A DNA stretch of 24,676 nucleotides from an uncultured Collinsella sp. (lineage in GTDB: Bacteria; Actinomycetota; Coriobacteriia; Coriobacteriales; Coriobacteriaceae). How positions within the stretch are numbered: the first letter of the stretch is position 1; the number at the start of each line of letters is the position of its first letter. The notes below the pieces were generated by a model. That model was not told where the DNA came from. It did no database searches and saw only the letters and a list, made by a program, of their open reading frames with translations. This document shows, one piece after another, positions 7,414 through 17,603 of this stretch. The stretch lies in NCBI GenBank assembly GCA_902493835.1, contig CABURG010000009.1, positions 1-24,676 of the forward strand. Reading direction: 5' to 3'. The position numbers and the translations under genes are program-made.

Positions 7414-7679
7414 ATGTACTCCGTTACATGCTTATTTATATGTCGCTCAACTCATACATATTAGCGTACATATGGCGCGTCCCAACGATTTCCACGAACG
7501 GCAGGAAACTACAAGGTCGGCGGCTCGTAAGCAAATGTCAAAGATCAGGTTATGCGTACGCAAGCTCTTCTATGAGTACGTTAGCACAATCCTCTGCTTT
7601 TCCTACAGCGCACGATTTGGGCGTCCCTGCCTGCGCTATACTCCCCTGAAGAAGTGTTCCTGATTCGATAGGAGACTAC
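7414..7679. promoter_or_regulatory. Divergent promoter region of wall hydrolase and galE
   Basis: 266 bp without a gene. For galE, TATACT (7637-7642) is a good -10 about 38 bp before the start codon, and AGGAG (7670-7674) is the ribosome binding site; no clear -35 was found. For the hydrolase on the minus strand, TATAAA (7435-7440) is a plausible -10 about 22 bp before its start codon. The middle shows nothing else I recognise. Confidence 0.45.
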
Positions 7680-8741
7680 ATGTCCAAAGCACTCGACCCC
7701 AAAGACACCTGCGTCCTCGTTACCGGTGGCGCCGGCTTTATCGGCTCGCACACCGTCGTTCAGCTGCTCGAGGGTGGCTACCAGGTCGTCATCGTCGATG
7801 ATCTCTCCAACTCCAGCGCCGTCGCCGTCGACCGCGTCAAGACCATCGTGGGCGACGAGGCCGCCAAGAACCTCACCTTCTACGAGGCCAACGTGCTCGA
7901 CCGCGATGCAATGAACAAGATCTTCGATACCCATCAGATCGACCGCGTCATCCACTTCGCCGGTTTTAAGGCCGTCGGCGAGTCGGTGAGCAAGCCCGTC
8001 GAGTACTACCACAACAACATCGAGAACACCCTGGTGCTCATCGACGTCATGCGCAGCCATGGCTGCAAGTCCATCATCTTCTCGAGCTCCTCGACCGTCT
8101 ACGGCGACCCGGACAACCCGCCCGTCACCGAGGAGGATCCTAAGAAGCCCGCGACCAACCCCTATGGTTGGACCAAGTGGATGATCGAGCAGATCCTTAT
8201 GGACGTCCACACCGCCGACCCCGAGTGGGACGTCGTGCTGCTCCGTTATTTCAATCCCATCGGCGCCCATCCGTCGGGCCTGATCGGCGAGGATCCCAAG
8301 GGCATCCCCAACAACCTGGTGCCCTATGTCGCCCAGGTTGCCGTGGGCAAGCTCGAGGCCGTTCAGGTCTTTGGCAACGATTACCCCACCCCCGACGGCA
8401 CCGGCGTGCGCGACTACATCCACGTGTGCGATCTGGCCTCTGGTCACGTTGCCGCCCTTAACTGGATGAACGGCAAGACCGGCGTCGAGATCTTTAACCT
8501 GGGCACCGGCACCGGCACCTCGGTACTCGAGGTCGTCGCCGCCTTCTCCAAGGCTTGTGGCAAGGAGCTGCCCTACGTGATCCGCGAGCGCCGCGCCGGC
8601 GACATCGCTGCCAACTGGTGCGATGCCTCCAAGGCCGAGCGTATGATGGGCTGGAAGGCCCAGTACGACATCGCGGACATGTGCCGCGATAGCTGGAACT
8701 GGCAGAGCCACAACCCCAATGGCTTCGCCGACGCCGAGTAG
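7680..8741 (+). CDS. galE: UDP-glucose 4-epimerase
   Basis: 353 residues, a short-chain dehydrogenase/reductase of the extended type that interconverts UDP-glucose and UDP-galactose with bound NAD in the Leloir pathway. Visible: the Rossmann motif VTGGAGFIGSHT (14-25), VIVDDLSNSS (37-46), HFAGFKAVGES (92-102), the catalytic serine in FSSSSTVYG (134-142) and PYGWTK with Tyr162 and Lys166. VLLRYFNPIGAHPSG and VRDYIHVCDLASGHV are typical GalE substrate-side segments. Strong AGGAG before the start and a terminator 22 bp after the stop make it a single-gene unit. It can supply UDP-sugars for wall or exopolysaccharide and use galactose; some relatives also act on the N-acetyl forms. Confidence 0.95.
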   Translation: MSKALDPKDTCVLVTGGAGFIGSHTVVQLLEGGYQVVIVDDLSNSSAVAVDRVKTIVGDEAAKNLTFYEANVLDRDAMNKIFDTHQIDRVIHFAGFKAVGESVSKPVEYYHNNIENTLVLIDVMRSHGCKSIIFSSSSTVYGDPDNPPVTEEDPKKPATNPYGWTKWMIEQILMDVHTADPEWDVVLLRYFNPIGAHPSGLIGEDPKGIPNNLVPYVAQVAVGKLEAVQVFGNDYPTPDGTGVRDYIHVCDLASGHVAALNWMNGKTGVEIFNLGTGTGTSVLEVVAAFSKACGKELPYVIRERRAGDIAANWCDASKAERMMGWKAQYDIADMCRDSWNWQSHNPNGFADAE

Positions 8742-8763
8742 CAAAAACCTACATACCGCTCTT

Positions 8764-8798
8764 GCCCCGATCTCACGTTGTGAGGTCGGGGCTTTTTC
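8764..8798 (+). terminator. Intrinsic terminator of galE
   Basis: Stem GCCCCGATCTCAC / GTGAGGTCGGGGC (8764-8776 with 8780-8792), one wobble pair, three-base loop, followed by TTTTT. Confidence 0.93.
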
Positions 8799-8841
8799 AT
8801 GGCATGTAACCATTCGCCGAAAATCGACCAACTTTTTTATC

Positions 8842-8876
8842 TTGCCTGTACATGTTTAAACAACATGTTTTACAAT
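8842..8876 (+). promoter_or_regulatory. malQ promoter with palindromic operator
   Basis: TACAAT (8871-8876) is a strong -10 about 85 bp before the malQ start. Just upstream lies ACATGTT-TAAAC-AACATGT (8850-8868), perfect 7-bp arms, which includes TGTTTAAACA (8853-8862). Read on the minus strand this is GTTGTTTAAACATG, the same motif as in the TreR-like/PTS divergent region. The -35 is not obvious (TTGCCT at 8842 is too far away), so the promoter may need an activator, or the operator covers a weak -35. The rest of the gap holds only the galE terminator. Confidence 0.55.
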
Positions 8877-8961
8877 AGGCGTATCGAATCAGAACATCGG
8901 AGGCGGACTGCACACCCATCGGCAGGCCGACCCCACAACAAGAAGGTTGGTGAGCGCATTC

Positions 8962-10467
8962 ATGGAGCGTGCAAGCGGCGTCCTCATGCCCGTCTCATCT
9001 CTGCCCGGACCATACGGAATCGGCGGCTTTGGTTGGAATGCCTACGACTTCGTCGATTTTCTCGCCTCGTGCAAACAACATTACTGGCAGATTCTGCCCC
9101 TTACGACGACCAGCTATGGCGATTCGCCCTATCAGTCGTTCTCGGCCCGCGCAGGCAACCCCAACTTTATCGACTTTGCCGAGTTTATCGAGGCAGGGTA
9201 TCTGGAGCAGCGCGATATCGATGGCGTGTATCTGGGATCCGACCCCAGCAATGTCGACTACGGTGCCATCTTTGGTGGCCGCCGTCAGATTCTCGACCGC
9301 GCCGCCGAGCGCTTTGCCGCCGACAAGCCGGCCGATTTCGATGACTTTATCCAGGCCAACGAGGACTGGCTCATCCCCTACTGTGAGTTCATGACCGTCA
9401 AAGAGGAGTGCGGTCTCAAGGCGTTTTGGGAGTGGCCCGCGGAGCTCCGCACCCGCGGCGAGGCTTCCGCCAAGGTCTGCGCCGACCATCCGGCGCGTAT
9501 GCTCTACCACCAGATGACGCAGTACTTCTTCGATCGCCAGTGGAGCCGCCTCAAGGCCTATGCCAACGAGCGCGACATTCTCATCATCGGCGACCTGCCC
9601 ATCTATGTCTCGCGTGACTCCGTCGAGATGTGGGCGACGCCTGAGCTCTTTAAGATCGACGCCGCCGGCAATCCCGTGAGCGTCGCCGGCACGCCGCCCG
9701 ACCAGTTCTCGGCCACCGGCCAGTACTGGGGCAACCCCATCTACGACTGGGACGCCATGGAGTCCGACGGCTTCTCCTGGTGGGAGGGCCGCATTCGCGC
9801 CGCCCTCGACATGTACGACGTCATCCGCTTGGATCACTTCCGCGGCTTCGAGGCCTATTGGGAGGTGCCGTTCTCCTCGCCAGATTCGTCCTACGGTTCG
9901 TGGACGCAGGGTCCCGGCCTCAAGTTCTTCAAGACGCTCGAGGAAAAGCTCGGCACGCTGCCCATCATCGCGGAGGACCTGGGCTTCCTCACCCCCGGCG
10001 TCATCGACATGCGCGACAACTCGGGCTTCCCCGGCATGAAGATCTTGCAGTTTGCCTTTGAGGGCACCAACTCGTACTACCTGCCGCACAACTACATTGC
10101 CAACACCGTCGCCTACGTCGGAACACATGACAACGAAACGGCACGCGGCTGGTATGAGGGAACGGCCACCCCGCGTCAGCGCGAGCAGGCGGCCCTGTAC
10201 ACCTACCAGCAGGTCGGCGAGTCCATAGCCGACGCGCTCAATCGCACCATCGCCGCCAGCGTGAGCGACACGTGCATCTACACCATGCAGGACCTGCTCA
10301 ACTTGGGCAACGAGGCGCGCATCAACACCCCTGCCACGCTGGGCGGCAACTGGACCTGGCGCATGCTCGACGGCGCCATCACCCGCGAGCTCGAGCACAA
10401 ACTCACCGACTGGACCGAGACCTACTTCCGCATCCCGTCGGAAGCCGAAATCGAGCTTCCTCAATAG
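8962..10467 (+). CDS. malQ: 4-alpha-glucanotransferase (amylomaltase, GH77)
   Basis: 501 residues, the normal size of bacterial amylomaltase. Transfers alpha-1,4-glucan segments between maltodextrins and releases glucose in the cytoplasm. Signature segments: LPLTTTSYGDSPYQSFSARA (45-64), PPDQFSATGQYWGNPIYDW (245-263), the nucleophile Asp291 in VIRLDHFRGFEAYWE, the acid/base Glu338 in IIAEDLGFLTPGV and the transition-state Asp390 in VGTHDNETARGW. The frame opens earlier with TTG (8947) and GTG (8950), but the ATG at 8962, preceded by GGTGAG, gives the family's usual MERASGVLMPVSSLPGPYGI start. It precedes glgP by 129 bp with a hairpin between. MalQ lengthens short maltodextrins so that the phosphorylase can use them. 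Confidence 0.95.
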   Translation: MERASGVLMPVSSLPGPYGIGGFGWNAYDFVDFLASCKQHYWQILPLTTTSYGDSPYQSFSARAGNPNFIDFAEFIEAGYLEQRDIDGVYLGSDPSNVDYGAIFGGRRQILDRAAERFAADKPADFDDFIQANEDWLIPYCEFMTVKEECGLKAFWEWPAELRTRGEASAKVCADHPARMLYHQMTQYFFDRQWSRLKAYANERDILIIGDLPIYVSRDSVEMWATPELFKIDAAGNPVSVAGTPPDQFSATGQYWGNPIYDWDAMESDGFSWWEGRIRAALDMYDVIRLDHFRGFEAYWEVPFSSPDSSYGSWTQGPGLKFFKTLEEKLGTLPIIAEDLGFLTPGVIDMRDNSGFPGMKILQFAFEGTNSYYLPHNYIANTVAYVGTHDNETARGWYEGTATPRQREQAALYTYQQVGESIADALNRTIAASVSDTCIYTMQDLLNLGNEARINTPATLGGNWTWRMLDGAITRELEHKLTDWTETYFRIPSEAEIELPQ

Positions 10468-10515
10468 GAGCTACCGCGCCCGACCCCACCCCACCGTGCG
10501 GACGCGACCGCTTTT

Positions 10516-10558
10516 CCCGCGCGAGGCCACCCCAATCCCCTCGCGCGGGCTTCTTTTG
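10516..10558 (+). terminator. Terminator or attenuator between malQ and glgP
   Basis: Perfect stem CCCGCGCGAGG / CCTCGCGCGGG (10516-10526 with 10539-10549), 12-nt loop, followed by CTTCTTTT. Only 38 bp separate it from the glgP start and no clear promoter is visible there, so glgP may depend on read-through. Confidence 0.75.
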
Positions 10559-10596
10559 AATTTCTGACATGTAGTCAACTCACCACAGGAGGAAAC

Positions 10597-12864
<2,268 letters not shown>

Positions 12865-12892
12865 TTTTGTTTCCTTTACCCATCCTCTTGAG

Positions 12893-12926
12893 AAACGGAG
12901 TCGTGGCAACACGGCTCCGTTTTTTG
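12893..12926 (+). terminator. Intrinsic terminator of glgP
   Basis: Stem AAACGGAGTCGTG / CACGGCTCCGTTT (12893-12905 with 12910-12922), one wobble pair, GCAA tetraloop, then a T-run to 12925. Confidence 0.92.
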
Positions 12927-12960
12927 TGTCCCTGTGTTGCCCGTGGCCTGCCTCGACCAA

Positions 12961-13120
12961 AAATCTCGACCTGTAACATCTAGCCGACATAATTGGGTCT
13001 ACCTGTTATAGATCAAGACAAACAGATTCCTCCGTTAAATTCATCTCGATCTGTAACAGGTAGACCCAATTTGGCCCTCCTCCTGTTACAGATCAAGACA
13101 AACTGACAGATGAACGGTCC
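12961..13120. repeat. Two 80-bp tandem units, each with an internal inverted pair
   Basis: Two blocks recur at exactly 80 bp. ATCTCGAYCTGTAACA occurs at 12963 and 13043; CTGTTAYAGATCAAGAC at 13003 and 13083, continuing identically to AAAC. Within each unit the two blocks are roughly reverse complements; in unit 2 they form a 17-bp stem with one mismatch (13044-13060 with 13082-13098). In addition, 12991-13014 and 13048-13071 form a 24-bp inverted repeat with one mismatch across the unit boundary. The intra-unit and inter-unit pairings compete for the same strand. It lies between convergent glgP and the ABC operon. No ORF is credible. Function unknown. Confidence 0.8.
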
Positions 13121-13123
13121 CAA

Positions 13124-13170
13124 CACAAAGAAAGGCTCCCCTCTCGCCCAGTGGACGGGAGGGGAGCCTT
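13124..13170 (-). terminator. Intrinsic terminator of the sugar ABC operon
   Basis: Stem AAGGCTCCCCTC / GAGGGGAGCCTT (13132-13143 with 13159-13170), 15-nt loop. On the minus strand it is followed by TCTTTGTG, so it serves the ATPase gene. About 68 bp separate it from that gene's stop codon. Confidence 0.85.
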
Positions 13171-13238
13171 ATATGTGACCGCGGCAAAAGGATGGCAATA
13201 CCGCAGTCGCCCAAAGGGAGGGTCCGGATGCACCGGGC

Positions 13239-14438
13239 CTAGATAAGGTTCTTGCCAGACACCTTATCGAAGAGATGGGTCGCGTTCTTCTCGAACTTGA
13301 ACCAGATGGTGTCGCCAGCCTTGAGCGCACCCTTGGCCTCGAGGTCGACGACGGGGATGATCAGGACAAACTGGCCGTCGGGAGCGGTCACGTGGACGTG
13401 CTCGGTCGAACCCATGAGCTCGGTCACCTCGACGGTGCCCTGGAGCGCACCCTCCTCGCCCTTTTCGGCAAGCAGAATCTGCTCGGGGCGCACGCCGGCC
13501 GTGATCTCCTTCACGTCGCCGCCATCCCAGTTGAGGGCAAGCTGAGCGCAAGTCTCGGGGGCGAGAGCAACGTTCATATCCTCGGTCTTGACGGTGAAGC
13601 CGTTGCCCGAGCGCACCAGCTGGGCATCGAAGAAGTTCATCTGCGGCACGCCGATGAAGCCGGCGACGAAGATGTTCGCGGGATGGTTGAAGACCTCCTG
13701 CGGCGTGGCGATCTGCTGGACAACGCCGTCCTTCATGACCACGATGCGGTCACCGAGGGTCATGGCCTCGGTCTGGTCGTGGGTAACATAGATGAACGTA
13801 CCCTTGATCTCGTGGCGCAGCTTGATGAGCTCGGCACGCATCTGGTTGCGCAGCTTGGCGTCCAGATTGGACAGCGGCTCGTCCATCAGGAATACCTTGG
13901 GGTCACGCACGATGGCGCGACCGATAGCGACGCGCTGGCGCTGGCCGCCCGAAAGCGCCTTGGGCTTACGGTCGAGGTACTCGGTGATACCCAGGATCTC
14001 GGCAGCAGAGCGAACCTTGCGGTCGATCTCGTCTTTGGGGACCTTCTTGAGCTCGAGCGTAAACGCCATGTTCTCGTACACCGTCATGTTGGGGTACAGA
14101 GCGTAGCTCTGGAACACCATGGCGATGTCGCGGTCCTTGGGCGCCACGTCGTTGACGCGCTTGCCGTCGATGAGCACGTCGCCCGAGGTAATGTCCTCCA
14201 GGCCGGCGACCATGCGCATCGTCGTGGACTTACCGCAGCCAGACGGGCCGACGAGAACGATAAACTCCTGGTCATGCACGGTGAGGTTAAAGTCCTCCAC
14301 CGCGAGCACGCCGTCCTCGGTAACCTTGAGGTTGTGCTTCTTCTCCTCGGTCTTCTTCTTTTTGCCAAAGAAGCCCTTCTTTTTGGACTCGTTGTTGGGA
14401 TACACCTTCTGAACATGTTTGAGAACGATCTCGGCCAT
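13239..14438 (-). CDS. Sugar ABC transporter ATP-binding protein (MalK/MsmK/UgpC type)
   Basis: 399 residues. Energises carbohydrate uptake by the adjacent permeases. Walker A GPSGCGKST (64-72), Q-loop MVFQSYALYPNMTV (107-120), signature LSGGQRQRVAIGRA (162-175), Walker B VFLMDEPLSNLDA (182-194) and H-loop YVTHDQTEAMTLGD (217-230) are intact. Residues about 240-399 are the MalK-type OB/TOBE regulatory domain. Unusual: between the first strand and the Walker A strand there is a lysine-rich insertion (SKKKGFFGKKKKTEEKKHN, 18-36) absent from ordinary MalK. The frame is open 49 codons upstream, but MAEIVLKHV with AAAGG eight bases before is the right start. It is the last gene of the operon, 67 bp after the second permease, and may serve other sugar importers too. 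Confidence 0.94.
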   Translation of the reverse strand: MAEIVLKHVQKVYPNNESKKKGFFGKKKKTEEKKHNLKVTEDGVLAVEDFNLTVHDQEFIVLVGPSGCGKSTTMRMVAGLEDITSGDVLIDGKRVNDVAPKDRDIAMVFQSYALYPNMTVYENMAFTLELKKVPKDEIDRKVRSAAEILGITEYLDRKPKALSGGQRQRVAIGRAIVRDPKVFLMDEPLSNLDAKLRNQMRAELIKLRHEIKGTFIYVTHDQTEAMTLGDRIVVMKDGVVQQIATPQEVFNHPANIFVAGFIGVPQMNFFDAQLVRSGNGFTVKTEDMNVALAPETCAQLALNWDGGDVKEITAGVRPEQILLAEKGEEGALQGTVEVTELMGSTEHVHVTAPDGQFVLIIPVVDLEAKGALKAGDTIWFKFEKNATHLFDKVSGKNLI

Positions 14439-14505
14439 GTCTTTACCTTTCGATATGCGGCGCCATGTTGAGGGCACCGCAGAAACTTGCAAAACAGTTA
14501 CGGCA

Positions 14506-15345
14506 TCAGCCCTTGACGGCACCTGCCACCACGCCGTCGATGATGTACTTCTGGCAGAGGATGTACATGACGACGATGGGGACAACGACCATCATGATGC
14601 AGGCCATCATGGGGCCGAGCTCGACGTGGCCGTAGCCGCCGCGGAAGTACTGGATCAAGATAGGAATGGTCTTGTACTTGGTGGAGTCGAGGGTGAGGTA
14701 GGGCAGCAGATAGTCGTTCCAGACCCACATGGTCTCGAGGATGCCGACCGAAAGATAGGTGGGCTTCATGATGGGAAGGACAATCTTAAAGAACACCTGG
14801 ACCGGGTTGCAGCCATCAATCATGGCCGCCTCCTCGATCTCGAGCGGGATGTTCTTTACAAAGCCGGCGAACATAAAGACCGCCAGGCCCGCGCCAAAGC
14901 CCAGATAGATAAAGCAGATGTTGAACGGCGTGTTGAAGCCAATGCGGTCCGCCAAATTGGACAGCGTGAACATGAGCATCTGGAACGGTACAACCATCGA
15001 GAACACGAACAGGTAATAGAAGAAGTTCGAGATCTTGCTGTTGACACGAACCACGTACCAAGCGCACATGGAGCAGCACACCAAGATCAGCACGACCGAC
15101 GTGACCGTGATGATGAGCGAGTACATAAATGCCGAGGCAAAGCCCTGCTCGTTAAGGGCGTGCATGTAGTTTGCGAGGCCGTTGAACGTCTCGGGCGTGA
15201 GCAGATCGAATGCCGTGGTGGTGCTGATTGCGGTCGCTTTCTTAAAGGAATTGAGCGCAATCATGAACACGGGGTAGATCCATGCGAGCGACAGAATCGT
15301 AAAGAAAATCGAGAGCGCGCGGTTAATAGGCTTATCGCGTTTCAT
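14506..15345 (-). CDS. Carbohydrate ABC transporter permease (MalG family)
   Basis: 279 residues with six predicted membrane segments (roughly 12-32, 73-96, 108-128, 141-163, 195-215 and 243-264). The coupling helix carries EEAAMIDGCN (171-180), the EAA loop that contacts the ATPase. The C-terminus GVVAGAVKG is typical of MalG-like permeases. Its start codon overlaps the stop of the upstream permease by one base (TAATG), with AAGGAGGTG inside that gene, so the two are translationally coupled and made in equal amounts. Sugar assignment to maltodextrin comes from context. Confidence 0.93.
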   Translation of the reverse strand: MKRDKPINRALSIFFTILSLAWIYPVFMIALNSFKKATAISTTTAFDLLTPETFNGLANYMHALNEQGFASAFMYSLIITVTSVVLILVCCSMCAWYVVRVNSKISNFFYYLFVFSMVVPFQMLMFTLSNLADRIGFNTPFNICFIYLGFGAGLAVFMFAGFVKNIPLEIEEAAMIDGCNPVQVFFKIVLPIMKPTYLSVGILETMWVWNDYLLPYLTLDSTKYKTIPILIQYFRGGYGHVELGPMMACIMMVVVPIVVMYILCQKYIIDGVVAGAVKG

Positions 15346-16199
15346 TACTGCTGCACCTCCTTGGACCTCGTGGCCTTAAGCTGGATCATAGAAATAGCGA
15401 CGACCAGGATGCAGAAAATGACTGCCTTGGCCTGGCCAATGCCCTGCCATGCGATGCCAGCACGCGAGTAGAACGTGTTGTAGATGTTCAGGGCGAGCAT
15501 CTCGGTGGAGTGCGCGGGAGCGCCGCCGGTAAGGGCGAGGTTCTGGTCGAACAGCTTAAAGCCGTTGGTGATGGACAGGAACAGGCAGATGGTGATGGTC
15601 GGCATCAGGTTAGGGATCTTAACCTTCCAAAACGTCTGCCATGCCGTGGCACCGTCGACCTTGGCGGCCTCGATGTAGTCGGACGGAATGGACTGCAGAC
15701 CAGCGATGTAGATGATCATCATGTAGCCGACCTGCTGCCACAGGGTCAGGATGATAAGGCCCCAGAAGCCAGCAGCAGAGTTAAGTGCGATGAGCTGGGC
15801 GCCCACGTTGGAAAGCAGGCAGTTGATCAGAATCTGCCAAATGTAGCCCAGCACGATGCCGCCGATGAGGTTAGGCATAAAGAAGATCGTACGGAAGATG
15901 TTGGTGCCCTTGAGCGCTTTGCGGGTGAGCGCCTGCGCAATGGCAAGGGCGATCACGTTGATGAGCACCGTCGACAGGAAGGCAAACGCCACCGTAAAGA
16001 AGAACGACGTGGAGAACTGTGGATCGGACAGTGCGCGCACGTAGTTCTCGATACCGACAAAGTGCGCATTGTTGATGGTAATAAACTGGCAGAACGAGAG
16101 ATAGAAGCCCTGGATAAAGGGGATCACGAACCCGATCATAAACGCCAGGCACGTGGGCAGCATAAAGAGCGGCCACCAGCGCTTGAGTGCTTTGCCCAT
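15345..16199 (-). CDS. Carbohydrate ABC transporter permease (MalF/UgpA family, short form)
   Basis: 284 residues with six predicted membrane segments, beginning RWWPLFMLPTCLAFMIGFVI (8-27). It lacks the large periplasmic loop of E. coli MalF (514 residues), as is usual in Gram-positive relatives. The EAA loop is YIEAAKVDGATAWQTFWKV (175-193). AAAGGA eight bases before the start. It is preceded by an 87-bp gap with a strong hairpin after the binding-protein gene, and overlaps the next permease by one base. It forms the membrane pore as a heterodimer with that permease. Confidence 0.93.
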   Translation of the reverse strand: MGKALKRWWPLFMLPTCLAFMIGFVIPFIQGFYLSFCQFITINNAHFVGIENYVRALSDPQFSTSFFFTVAFAFLSTVLINVIALAIAQALTRKALKGTNIFRTIFFMPNLIGGIVLGYIWQILINCLLSNVGAQLIALNSAAGFWGLIILTLWQQVGYMMIIYIAGLQSIPSDYIEAAKVDGATAWQTFWKVKIPNLMPTITICLFLSITNGFKLFDQNLALTGGAPAHSTEMLALNIYNTFYSRAGIAWQGIGQAKAVIFCILVVAISMIQLKATRSKEVQQ

Positions 16200-16219
16200 A
16201 ATAGGGTCCTTTCAATATG

Positions 16220-16255
16220 CAGGGGGCGGGCAAACCTACGTCTGCCCGCCCCCTG
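16220..16255 (-). other. Intercistronic hairpin between binding-protein and first permease genes
   Basis: Perfect 13-bp stem CAGGGGGCGGGCA / TGCCCGCCCCCTG (16220-16232 with 16243-16255), 10-nt loop, no T-run after it on the minus strand. Such a stem between a binding-protein gene and its permease genes commonly stabilises the upstream mRNA and lowers downstream expression, giving more binding protein than permease. Confidence 0.75.
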
Positions 16256-16286
16256 TCGCTAATCAGATAGCTTGGGCAGCAACTAC

Positions 16287-17603
16287 TTACTCGGAAGCAG
16301 CCTTCTCGGTCTTCCAGCCATCAACGAAGGCGTTCTTGACGCCGTCCCACTTGGTGTTGTCGGCAGCATAGGCAATCAGAGCCTGCTTGAGGTTCTTCTT
16401 CCACTCCTCAGAGGGGATGTAGACGAAGTCCCAAGCGACGGTCTTCTTGCCGTCCTTAGCCATGGCAACGGCCTGCTGCGAGAAGACGTTGGTGGTCTCC
16501 TTGGCGCTCTTGAACGGGGCGGTCAGACCCATCTTGTCGGCGATGATGCTGGTCGGGGTGTCAGCGGTGACGCACCAGTACATGAAGTCCTCGGTGGCCT
16601 TCTGAGCACCCTCGGAAGCCTGGGAGCTCACGCACCAGTAGTTCTCGCCGCCGGAGCACAGGCCCTGGTTCTCCTCGCCGTCAACGCCGATGTAGATCGG
16701 CAGCATGCCGAGCTGGTCGTCGGTCATACCGGCCTTGGTGAGGTCAGCGTATGCCCAAGAGCCGTTCTGATAGAAGACGGCCTTGCCGGTTGCGAACTCG
16801 TTGGTGGCGTCGTCACCGGTCTTGGAGGCAAGCTGCGAAGGATCGCAGGTGGAGTCGGTGATGTACAGGTCGAAGATCTGCTTGAAGTTGTCGAGATACT
16901 CGCCCTTGATCTCGTCGTCCTCCTGGTTGTGCTCCTTCTCGAACTCGTAGTAGAGCGGGAGGTTGGCGAGGTGGGTGGTGTAGCGCCAGCTGGAGGAGTC
17001 ATCCATGCCGGCAGAAGTGAAGGCACCCTCAATGCCAAGCTCGTCCTTGCGGGCCTGAATGTCGTCGGCACAAGCCTTCAGCTTGTCGAAGGAGTTGATG
17101 TCCTCGGCCTTGTAGCCAGCCTTCTCGAGCAGCTGCTTGTTGTAGATGATGCCGTAGCTCTCCTGGACCCAGTCGATACCCAGATCCTTGCCATCGGACT
17201 GCAGAGCCAGGGAGTCGTCAATGAGCTCACCGCGAAGCTTGGTATCGGACAGGTCGGCGCAGTAATCCTTCCAGTTCTTAAGACCGGTGGGGCCGTTGAC
17301 CTGGAACAGGGTCGGAGCGGAGCTCTTGGACATCTCGGACTTAAGCTTCTCCTCGTAGGTGTTGGAGGCAGCGGTCACGATCTTGACCTCGACGCCCTTC
17401 TCCTTCTTATAGGCCTTGGCGATCTCCTTCCACTCCTTGTCGACCTCGGGCTTGAATTGGAGGAAGTAGACCTCGGCAGCGTCACCAGAAGCAGAGGAGC
17501 CGGAGCCGGCAGAACCACCGCAGCCCACGAGACCCAGACCAAGAACCGCAGCCGCGGAACCAGCAAAGCCCAGGAACTGCCTTCTGCTCATTTCGTTCTT
17601 CAT
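16287..17603 (-). CDS. Sugar ABC transporter substrate-binding lipoprotein
   Basis: 438 residues. The N-terminus reads MKNEMSRRQFLGFAGSAAAV, a twin-arginine signal (SRRQFLG), followed by the lipobox LVGC with Cys28; a Gly/Ser-rich linker then leads to the mature domain. This predicts export folded by Tat and anchoring to the outer membrane face by lipidation. The rest resembles family 1 (MalE-type) solute-binding proteins, including FATGKAVFYQNGSWAYADLT in the C-terminal half. An ATG six codons upstream is possible, but AAGGGTGG is correctly spaced for 17603. First gene of the operon. Maltodextrin is the likely ligand because malQ and glgP are adjacent; not provable from sequence. Confidence 0.93.
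   Translation of the reverse strand: MKNEMSRRQFLGFAGSAAAVLGLGLVGCGGSAGSGSSASGDAAEVYFLQFKPEVDKEWKEIAKAYKKEKGVEVKIVTAASNTYEEKLKSEMSKSSAPTLFQVNGPTGLKNWKDYCADLSDTKLRGELIDDSLALQSDGKDLGIDWVQESYGIIYNKQLLEKAGYKAEDINSFDKLKACADDIQARKDELGIEGAFTSAGMDDSSSWRYTTHLANLPLYYEFEKEHNQEDDEIKGEYLDNFKQIFDLYITDSTCDPSQLASKTGDDATNEFATGKAVFYQNGSWAYADLTKAGMTDDQLGMLPIYIGVDGEENQGLCSGGENYWCVSSQASEGAQKATEDFMYWCVTADTPTSIIADKMGLTAPFKSAKETTNVFSQQAVAMAKDGKKTVAWDFVYIPSEEWKKNLKQALIAYAADNTKWDGVKNAFVDGWKTEKAASE

Noticed and set aside
8995..10464. 489-codon minus-strand ORF opposite malQ
   Set aside because: Shadow frame of a GC-rich gene; no recognisable domain. The same holds for the long frames opposite galE (7581-8831), glgP (11305-12237), the MalK-type gene (13275-14471) and the binding-protein gene (16272-17711).
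12961..13120. CRISPR array
   Set aside because: Only two degenerate 80-bp units with internal inverted pairs; no regular short repeats with unique spacers and no cas genes.
14439..14585. 49-codon upstream extension of the MalK-type frame
   Set aside because: It overlaps the end of the permease gene and lacks homology-like features. The start at 14438 is correctly spaced from AAAGG.
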